NCBI GenBank assembly: GCA_021107375.1 | Contig: JAIOSY010000218.1 | Location: forward strand, 1-5,744 | Direction: 5' to 3' | Length of the DNA: 5,744 bases | DNA from: Sulfurimonas sp. | Lineage (GTDB): Bacteria; Campylobacterota; Campylobacteria; Campylobacterales; Sulfurimonadaceae | In this document: positions 1 to 5,228 of the stretch, in pieces | How the letters are laid out: the number at the start of each line of letters is the position of its first letter | Numbering within the stretch: the stretch's first letter is position 1 | Made by a program: the position numbers and the translations under genes | Notes under the pieces: generated by a model | Database searches by the model: none | Seen by the model: the letters and a program-made list of their open reading frames with translations, nothing else | Told to the model about the DNA's origin: nothing

Positions 1-255
1 ATAAAAGCAGGAATGACACCAGATTTAATAATTACAGATCTTAATATGCCAGTAATGAATGGTTTAGAGTTCTTAAAAGAGTTAAGAGCAGTTCCTTCAA
101 CTAGTAGAACACCAACTTTAATGCTAACAACTGAAACAAAACCTGAATTAAAACAACAAGGTAAAGCTTTAGGACTTACAGGGTGGATAGTAAAACCTTT
201 TAATCCAGCACAGTTAAAACAAGCTATTACCAGAGTTTTAAGACTTCCCGCTTAG
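1..255 (+). CDS. cheY: CheY-like single-domain response regulator, 5'-truncated by window edge
   Basis: This is the C-terminal 84 residues of a receiver domain; the start codon lies before the window, and the Met at base 13 is an internal residue, not the start. The fragment enters at the helix before beta-3. The phosphoacceptor is Asp13 of the fragment (in ITDLNMPVMNG), the conserved Thr is Thr43 (LMLTTE), and the conserved Lys is Lys65 (WIVKPF). The Asp-Lys spacing of 52 equals that of E. coli CheY (D57-K109). Trp62 occupies the position of CheY Tyr106, the rotamer-switch residue. The gene ends right after the receiver fold, so no output domain is attached. In the family, such proteins take phosphate from CheA and bind the flagellar motor or act as phosphate sinks. 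It lies directly before a CheZ-like gene, 6 bases away. The missing beta-1 and acidic pair cannot be checked. Receiver identity is near certain; the choice of cheY over another single-receiver name rests on context. Confidence 0.88.
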   Translation: MKAGMTPDLIITDLNMPVMNGLEFLKELRAVPSTSRTPTLMLTTETKPELKQQGKALGLTGWIVKPFNPAQLKQAITRVLRLPA

Positions 256-261
256 GTTGAA

Positions 262-657
262 ATGATGGTAATTTTAAATTCAGTTGATAATTTATTAGAA
301 CATATTCAAGGTGTACAAGAAGATGTTATTTCGTTATCAAATGATTCTTTACTTAAGATGAGTAGTTATATAGAAGTAAATAAGTTAGAAGTTGATGATA
401 ATATTTCAACTGCTTTGCAATATCAAGATATTATTACTCAGCAACTGACTGCAACCATGGAAGCAATTCAAAGTATGAGAAGTAGTATAAAAGTATTTTC
501 ACATGCATTTGAAAATAATGAAAATTTAGCTCAAGATAGTATGAATAAGTTACAAGATAAGTTAAATATAACTTTAGCAGAAGCTAAAGATAAAAAAAAT
601 AGATTTTCAGGTAAAACATCACAAGATGAAGAAACTGATGAGATAGAATTTTTTTAG
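262..657 (+). CDS. Short CheZ-like phosphatase (probable)
   Basis: A 131-residue, almost wholly helical protein, between two cheY genes. Residues 51-62 (ALQYQDIITQQL) resemble the CheZ active-site helix. They contain Asp56 and Gln60 in the D-x-x-x-Q spacing of E. coli CheZ Asp143/Gln147, where Gln positions the water that removes phosphate from CheY-P. Residues 6-35 and 45-80 could form the antiparallel helical hairpin of the CheZ dimer. A polar, Lys-rich linker (about 108-120) leads to an acidic end finishing in DEIEFF. This recalls the acidic, aromatic CheY-binding peptide at the CheZ C terminus. At 131 residues it is much shorter than E. coli CheZ (214). Two adjacent ATG codons (262, 265) are possible starts; AGG at 254-256 is a weak ribosome site that suits either. 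There is no signal peptide or membrane segment. The assignment rests on motif and position, not on overall identity; a helical protein of another kind remains possible. Confidence 0.62.
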   Translation: MMVILNSVDNLLEHIQGVQEDVISLSNDSLLKMSSYIEVNKLEVDDNISTALQYQDIITQQLTATMEAIQSMRSSIKVFSHAFENNENLAQDSMNKLQDKLNITLAEAKDKKNRFSGKTSQDEETDEIEFF

Positions 658-660
658 GAG
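656..660 (+). promoter_or_regulatory. Ribosome binding site of the second cheY, overlapping the preceding TAG stop
   Basis: AGGAG lies 6 bases before the ATG at 667 and shares its first two bases with the TAG stop (655-657) of the CheZ-like gene. The overlap implies that translation of the two genes is coupled, and it supports the chosen cheY start. Confidence 0.8.
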
Positions 661-666
661 AAAGCA

Positions 667-1032
667 ATGACAACTATTATGGTAGTAGATGATTCAAAAA
701 CAGTTAGAAGTTATCATGGTTCAATACTGAAATCTATGGGAATAGATGTTTTAGAAGCAGAAAATGGAATGGAAGCATTAGAAAAAAGTTTAGGTGCTGA
801 AGTGGATTTATACCTAGTTGATGTAAATATGCCTGTAATGGATGGTTACTCTTTTATAAAAGAGTTAAGAAAACAAGAAAATCATAAAACAGTACCTGTG
901 ATTATGATTACAACTCAAGCAAAAGATGAAGATAAAATAAATGCTTATAAAGTTGGGGCCAATCTTTTTGAAACTAAGCCTATAAGACCTGAGCAACTTC
1001 AAGCATATATAGATATTTTAGTAAAGAAATAG
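667..1032 (+). CDS. cheY: CheY chemotaxis response regulator (complete)
   Basis: A complete 121-residue receiver with no output domain, the usual CheY length. All key residues are present: acidic pair Asp8-Asp9, phosphoacceptor Asp52 (LVDVNMPVMDG), Thr82 in IMITTQAK, and Lys104 in ETKPI. Asp52-Lys104 spacing matches E. coli CheY. Phe101 sits at the Tyr106 switch position, an aromatic that can serve the same role. Known family role: it accepts phosphate from CheA His-P and then binds the flagellar motor switch or another target. It lies 9 bases before cheA and 9 bases after the CheZ-like gene, with a strong AGGAG site. It differs clearly from the receiver at the start of the window, for example at the switch position (Phe versus Trp) and in the loop after the phosphoacceptor strand. 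The pair may therefore divide output and phosphate-sink duties, which is an inference. Confidence 0.95.
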   Translation: MTTIMVVDDSKTVRSYHGSILKSMGIDVLEAENGMEALEKSLGAEVDLYLVDVNMPVMDGYSFIKELRKQENHKTVPVIMITTQAKDEDKINAYKVGANLFETKPIRPEQLQAYIDILVKK

Positions 1033-1041
1033 GGGCGCATT

Positions 1042-3783
1042 ATGGATCCATTATTAGAACAGTTTTTACAAGAAGCAAGAGAAAATCTAGCATTTATTGA
1101 TCAAAATATTGAAGAGATAGGGGGAGATGACCCTGAACTTTTAAATTCTGTATTTCGTGCTGCTCATACATTAAAAGGTGGTAGTGGTATTGTTGGATTT
1201 GAATCTGTAAAAGAGATTACTCACCATGCAGAAGATTTACTTGATATGCTTAGAGCTGGAAAGATTGAATTTAAAGATACAATGACAGAAGCACTGTATG
1301 AAGCTTTTGATGAGGTTATGAATTTAATTGAAGCAGCTGAGGAGAGTGAAGAGATTGTTGATTCAGATGAAGAAACAGTTGAGAGAATAGTTGCTGCTTT
1401 ATCTGAACAAATGGGTAAAACTAAAGAGGAAGAACAAGCTTGGGTAGCACCTTTTATGTTAGTAGAGAATCCAGAAAATGTTATAAATCCATTTCTAAAA
1501 ACTTTAAATGGAATAAATTTTCAAAAAATATTATTTTCTAATGCAAAAGTTAATCAAGACTTTTGTAATAACGAAAATTTATATGCAGTAGTTTTTGATG
1601 TAGATGAATCATGCATGGTTTATGGAAATGACCCTATTTATACTCTTTCACTTTTAGGGGAAAAAGTTTTAGGTGTTTTTTCATGTATGAGTGATAATAA
1701 TGCTAAATCTGTTTTAAGCGGGATAGAAGATGAAGATGGATTACTTTTAAAATCTCATCTTGTGGCTTATATATATGCAACTTATGAAGAGATTGAAGAT
1801 TCACTTTTTAACTTTATAGATGAACTTCAGTTTTTACCACTTGATATTCAAACATTATTAAGTGTAAATGTTGGAGATGTTGGACACCCTATAGATTCGT
1901 TAAAAGAGTTAGTAGATATAGCAGAAGATTTAGACCTTGTTACTATAGCTGATGAAGTAGCAAGATCTATGGAATTGGTTGGAGTTGAGACGATTCAGTA
2001 TGCACAATTACAAAGATTTTTAGACATAGTTGGTTTAATTGATGATAAAGATACAACTAAATTAGCAAGCTTTTTTGATAATATATATAAGGGAGAGGTA
2101 TATATCTCTAATACCACTACTGCTTCTTCTCCATCTATTGATGAAGAGGTTTCTGAAATGACTTTAGATATAGAAGAAGTTGTAGAAGAAACTTTACAAG
2201 AGAATGATGTTGAAGTGCCTAATGAAGCAACTAAAATTATTCTTAATGAGATGATGCTTCAACAATTAAAAGCTATAAATTACATAGAGAATGATGATGA
2301 TTTACAAAGAGTTTGCTCTATTATGGATAGTATGAAAAAATATTTTTCATCTATGCCTAGTAGTTTTTCAAGTAAAGATGAAATTAAAACTTTTTTAGAG
2401 TCTGAGCTTGGATTATCAGCTTCTGAGATTAAAGATGTTGCTCCTGAAGTTAAGCAAGAAGAGGTGAAAATTAAAGTTAAACCAGTAGAAGTTACTAAAA
2501 TAAAAGAAGATTCTAAACCAGAAGTTGTAAAAGTTGAGAAAAAAGCTAAAAAAGTTCCAAAAGAGGAGATTAAAAAAGCTATTGTTGGTAAAACTGTAAA
2601 AATTGATCAAGAGTCTATTGATAGTTTAATGAATGTTGCTGGTGAACTTTTAGTTGCTAAAAACTCACTACCATATTTAGCTGATGGTGTTGTTGGTATG
2701 ACTCATGATGTGATTAAAAGAGAAATTATGGAAAAATATATTTTCATAAATCGTCTTACAGAGCAACTTCAAGATTTAATTATGGGTATGAGGATGTTAC
2801 CTATTTCGTATGTATTTGATAGATACCCAAAACTTGTTCGTGATATTGCTAAAAAACTTGGTAAAAAAGTTAAGTTAGAGATGAGTGGTGGTGAAACTAA
2901 ACTAGATAAAAATATGATAGAGATGTTAGCTGATCCGATGATTCATATTATGAGAAATTCACTTGATCATGGTATTGAGATGCCTGATACTAGAACTGAA
3001 AAGGGAAAGGATTCTATTGGAACTGTTACCCTTAAAGCTTATGCTGAGTCAGATAGAATTGTTATAGAGATTATTGATGATGGTGCTGGAATAAATACTG
3101 ATAGAGTTGCAAATAAAGTTCTTGAAAAAGGTCTTATGAGTATAGAAGAGATTGATGCACTTAGTGAAGATGAACGAGCTGAATTAGTTCTTCTTCCAGG
3201 ACTATCAACTGTTGAAGAGATTACAGAGTTTAGTGGTCGTGGTGTTGGTATGGATGTTGTTAAAAAATCTATTGAGAGTTTTGGTGGAAGTATTAGAATC
3301 AAAACAAAAGCAAATCAAGGAACAGTTATAACACTTGCTATCCCTGTTTCACTTGCTGTTACATCATTACTTCATATTCAGATGAATAATATCCATTATG
3401 GTATTCCGATGGATTCCGTATCTGAAACTGTAAAAATAGAAAAAGAGGAGATAGAATATCTTCATAATGAACCATTTATTTATCTAAGGGGGGAGGTTAT
3501 ACCACTTTTATTTATTAAATCTATGTTAGATGATAGTGAGATAGATTCTAAACCATTATCAATAGTTGTTCTTAATATCAAAGATAATCTTTTAGCAGTT
3601 GTTGTAAATAAATTTTTGGGTCAACTTGATGTTGTTCAAAAACCTCTTGTTGGTATGATGTCTGGACATCCATTATTTAGTGGAACAGCACTACTTGGAA
3701 ATGGTCAAATAATTATGGCAATGGACCCTATTGGACTTCTTGGAATTTCTCAGAAATTAAAAGAAGATATTCAAGTTGCATAG
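1042..3783 (+). CDS. cheA: CheA chemotaxis histidine kinase, long form without receiver domain
   Basis: A 913-residue cytoplasmic kinase that phosphorylates CheY in response to receptors. P1 (about 1-120) carries phosphoacceptor His42 in AAHTLKGGSG. Residues about 179-262 resemble a P2-type domain (YAVVFDVDESCMVYGNDP, then LLGEKVLGVF). Residues about 265-460 are helical and not recognised. A Lys/Glu/Val/Pro-rich linker (about 466-512) precedes the P3 dimerisation hairpin (about 518-585). P4 is the ATPase: N box HIMRNSLDHGIE (635-646), G1 box DDGAGI (679-684), G2 box SGRGVGMDVV (731-740) and GTVITLAIPVSLA (760-772). P5, the CheW-like regulatory domain, spans about 773-905 and includes YLRGEVIPLL. 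The catalytic motifs look intact. At 913 residues it is well above E. coli CheA (654), the excess lying between P2 and P3. Unlike CheA of Helicobacter and Campylobacter it has no C-terminal receiver. AGGGG overlapping the previous TAG serves as ribosome site for the ATG. Confidence 0.97.
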   Translation: MDPLLEQFLQEARENLAFIDQNIEEIGGDDPELLNSVFRAAHTLKGGSGIVGFESVKEITHHAEDLLDMLRAGKIEFKDTMTEALYEAFDEVMNLIEAAEESEEIVDSDEETVERIVAALSEQMGKTKEEEQAWVAPFMLVENPENVINPFLKTLNGINFQKILFSNAKVNQDFCNNENLYAVVFDVDESCMVYGNDPIYTLSLLGEKVLGVFSCMSDNNAKSVLSGIEDEDGLLLKSHLVAYIYATYEEIEDSLFNFIDELQFLPLDIQTLLSVNVGDVGHPIDSLKELVDIAEDLDLVTIADEVARSMELVGVETIQYAQLQRFLDIVGLIDDKDTTKLASFFDNIYKGEVYISNTTTASSPSIDEEVSEMTLDIEEVVEETLQENDVEVPNEATKIILNEMMLQQLKAINYIENDDDLQRVCSIMDSMKKYFSSMPSSFSSKDEIKTFLESELGLSASEIKDVAPEVKQEEVKIKVKPVEVTKIKEDSKPEVVKVEKKAKKVPKEEIKKAIVGKTVKIDQESIDSLMNVAGELLVAKNSLPYLADGVVGMTHDVIKREIMEKYIFINRLTEQLQDLIMGMRMLPISYVFDRYPKLVRDIAKKLGKKVKLEMSGGETKLDKNMIEMLADPMIHIMRNSLDHGIEMPDTRTEKGKDSIGTVTLKAYAESDRIVIEIIDDGAGINTDRVANKVLEKGLMSIEEIDALSEDERAELVLLPGLSTVEEITEFSGRGVGMDVVKKSIESFGGSIRIKTKANQGTVITLAIPVSLAVTSLLHIQMNNIHYGIPMDSVSETVKIEKEEIEYLHNEPFIYLRGEVIPLLFIKSMLDDSEIDSKPLSIVVLNIKDNLLAVVVNKFLGQLDVVQKPLVGMMSGHPLFSGTALLGNGQIIMAMDPIGLLGISQKLKEDIQVA

Positions 3784-3786
3784 AGG
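3783..3786 (+). promoter_or_regulatory. Ribosome binding site for the intact cheW start at 3796
   Basis: GAGG, overlapping the last base of the cheA TAG stop, lies 9 bases before the ATG at 3796. It shows that translation is set up to begin at 3796, upstream of the in-frame TAA, rather than at the internal ATG at 3922, which has no good site (only GGA directly against it). Confidence 0.65.
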
Positions 3787-3795
3787 TATATAAAT

Positions 3796-4224
3796 ATGAT
3801 AGATTTAATAGTTTTTAATGTCGCTGCTAATAGGTATGCTTTAAAAATAGAGAATATTTAAAGAATTATCCAAGCAAAAGAGTTAACTGATATACCCAAT
3901 AGCAGTGATTTAATAGATGGAATGATGAGTCATGAAAATGGAGTTATAAAAATTCTTAATTTTCGTAAACTTATTGGCTTGAATCCACATATTGAAGATT
4001 CAACAGAAGTTAAAGAATTTTCTCAAAAATTTATTATATATGAAAAAGATGAAAAAGTTTTTGCTATAAAAGTTGACTCTATTGAAGATATAGCACATAT
4101 TGAAGAATCAAAGCTTATTAATAATGGTGAAAATAGTAGTAGTGAATTTTTAGAACTGGAAGGTGTTTTAGATTTAGATGGTGTATTGATTAATGTAATC
4201 AAAACAATAAGTTTACCGAGCTAA
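3796..4224 (+). pseudogene. cheW: CheW-like coupling protein gene interrupted by an in-frame TAA at codon 22
   Basis: Read in one frame from the ATG at 3796, this gives about 142 codons, a normal CheW length, but codon 22 (3859-3861) is TAA. Before it stand VFNVAANRYALKIENI, matching CheW beta strands 1-2. After it come RIIQAKELTDIPN and LIDGMM, then VIKILNFRKLIGL, FIIYEKDEKVFAIKVDSIEDIAHI and GVLDLDGVLINVIKTISLP, matching the rest of one CheW domain. No other stop or shift is seen. CheW is the scaffold that links receptors to CheA P5. An annotator using only open frames would call 3922-4224 (100 residues), which lacks the first strands and is unlikely to fold as CheW. The sequence is divergent: the usual NLRG is SHEN. 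One base change (for example CAA or GAA to TAA) explains the stop. Sequencing error, readthrough or true decay cannot be told apart here. It lies between cheA and a STAS-like gene. Confidence 0.85.
3859..3861 (+). other. In-frame TAA nonsense codon within cheW
   Basis: The ochre codon falls between IENI and RIIQ. In CheW proteins the same place is occupied by a sense residue in patterns such as I-E-x-V/I-x-E/R-I-I. CAA (Gln) or GAA (Glu) to TAA is the simplest history. Homology continues immediately after it in the same frame. Confidence 0.88.
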
Positions 4225-4231
4225 AAGGAAG
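4225..4231 (+). promoter_or_regulatory. Ribosome binding site of the STAS-like gene
   Basis: AAGGAAG directly follows the cheW TAA stop and ends 4 bases before the ATG at 4236. It is one of the clearest ribosome sites in the window and supports this small gene as real and translated. Confidence 0.75.
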
Positions 4232-4235
4232 TATT

Positions 4236-4505
4236 ATGGCAATAACATATGAAGAAAATACGGCAATATTTGAATCAGTAATTTATGAAGATGAAGTTGT
4301 TGAATTTAGAGATTTTTTACAAGAAAAAGCTGGTGAAGAGGTAGATTTAAATTTAGTTGCTTGTGAAGATATTCATTTAGCAATAATACAGTTAATAATG
4401 GCATATAAAAAAAATTATAGTATTACTTATGAATTTGGTGAAAAAGTAAAACTTTTTCAAAGAGTACTAGAAGGTTTTGATACTAGTGAAAACTATTGTA
4501 ATTAG
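4236..4505 (+). CDS. Small STAS-like protein of a chemotaxis operon
   Basis: An 89-residue acidic, soluble protein. Residues 36-58 (VDLNLVACEDIHLAIIQLIMAYKK) follow the core STAS pattern: a beta strand giving VDL, then E-x-I-D-S/T-x-G-L-Q-L-L-L-A. KVKLFQRVLEGFD (70-82) fits the final strand and helix. STAS proteins such as SpoIIAA or MlaB are small alpha/beta adaptors, often regulated by Ser phosphorylation. Here the position of the phosphorylated Ser/Thr appears to be Leu48 and the following Gly is Ile50, so a phospho-switch of that kind looks lost. STAS-like genes are known next to some cheA/cheY clusters, which fits the position between cheW and parA. It overlaps parA by 20 bases, suggesting coupled translation. 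The gene ends in NYCN with no tail domain. No exact family is recognised; the fold call is by pattern only and should be taken as probable, the role as unknown. Confidence 0.55.
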   Translation: MAITYEENTAIFESVIYEDEVVEFRDFLQEKAGEEVDLNLVACEDIHLAIIQLIMAYKKNYSITYEFGEKVKLFQRVLEGFDTSENYCN

Positions 4506-5226
4506 CAATCGTAAGGGTGGTTCTGCTAAAACTACAACTGCTGTAAATATTGCAAGTGGTTTAGCAAAATATGGTTCAGTTTTACTTCTTGATTTTGATA
4601 CGCAGGGTCATGCTTCTATAGGTGTGGGGTGTGAGCCAAATGAGAAATTAGGTGTGCATTCTATTTTTACTGGAAAAACACTTAGTGAGACATTTATTCC
4701 CACTGTACATGAAAACTTAACTCTCTCTCCGGCACTTGCTTTTTTTGATGTATATGAGTATTCTGATTTAAGAGGTGTACTAAAAAGTCGATTTAAAAGA
4801 GAAAAAATAGCAGATTTTTTTGATTACTGTGTGATTGATACACCACCCACTTTTGATGCACTTTTAAAAAATTCCTTGGAAGTAGCTGATAGTGTTGTAA
4901 TCCCTTTTGTTCCTCATCATTTAGGTGTAGTTGCAGTTGGACAAATGCTTAGAGCTTTGCTTCAAAGTGCAAAAACTACTGAGCGTAAAATTGCTGATGT
5001 CTCAATTTTACCTGTTATGTATAATCCGCATATAAACGAGCATAAAGAGTCAGTAGCTAAGGTTAAAACATCTTTTGGTGAGGCTAAACTTCTCTCACCG
5101 ATTGGGGTAGATATTAAACTTGCAAAACAGTTTGAATCTGGTTCTCCAATTATTTTAGATTCTAAACGCTCAAAGGGTCTTAAAGATTATAAAAGATGTG
5201 TTAAAGAGCTTCTAAAAAGATTATAA
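4486..5226 (+). CDS. ParA/MinD-family ATPase, probable chemotaxis-array positioning protein
   Basis: A 246-residue protein from GTG at 4486. The deviant Walker A is KGGSAKTTT (10-18) with signature Lys10 and catalytic Lys15; Walker A' is DFDTQGHAS (36-44); Walker B is CVIDTPP (115-121) with Asp118. FVPHHLGVVAVGQM (141-154) follows the usual ParA pattern. Such ATPases dimerise with ATP and form dynamic patterns on DNA or the membrane. There is no N-terminal DNA-binding domain as in plasmid P1 ParA, and no parB follows. In a chemotaxis operon this points to the role of Vibrio ParC or Rhodobacter PpfA: placing and segregating chemosensory clusters (inference). Starts: TTG at 4477 is possible, but GTG gives the standard MKTIVISNRKGG opening, and AGAAGG (4469-4474) is 11 bases before GTG and only 2 before TTG. 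The start lies inside the STAS-like gene. Confidence 0.88.
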   Translation: MKTIVISNRKGGSAKTTTAVNIASGLAKYGSVLLLDFDTQGHASIGVGCEPNEKLGVHSIFTGKTLSETFIPTVHENLTLSPALAFFDVYEYSDLRGVLKSRFKREKIADFFDYCVIDTPPTFDALLKNSLEVADSVVIPFVPHHLGVVAVGQMLRALLQSAKTTERKIADVSILPVMYNPHINEHKESVAKVKTSFGEAKLLSPIGVDIKLAKQFESGSPIILDSKRSKGLKDYKRCVKELLKRL

Positions 5227-5228
5227 TT

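Noticed and set aside
649..655. Run of seven T bases as a terminator or a phase-variable tract
   Set aside because: No GC-rich hairpin precedes it, and the cheY ribosome site follows at once. A one-base slip would alter only the extreme end of the CheZ-like protein, and the tract is too short to claim phase variation.
2437..2577. Repeat array in the CheA linker
   Set aside because: The segment is low-complexity (Lys, Glu, Val, Pro) but no regular period in DNA or protein could be seen; it reads as a flexible interdomain linker.
2416..2610. Open frame on the - strand, 64 codons, rich in Phe and Asn
   Set aside because: It is the antisense of the Lys/Glu-rich linker of CheA; its composition is what reverse-complemented AAA/GAA codons give, and it has no ribosome site or homology.
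3039..3302. Open frame on the - strand, 87 codons
   Set aside because: It lies antisense to the conserved ATPase domain of CheA, shows no recognisable domain, and is a shadow of that gene.
3922..4224. Independent 100-residue gene starting at the ATG at 3922
   Set aside because: It lacks the first strands of the CheW fold, has no proper ribosome site, and CheW-like sequence extends upstream in frame to the stop codon and past it to an ATG with a good ribosome site. Treated as the 3' part of a broken cheW.
4477..4479. TTG as the start of the ParA-family gene
   Set aside because: AGAAGG is only 2 bases before it; GTG at 4486 has a workable 11-base spacing and gives the usual N terminus directly before the first beta strand.
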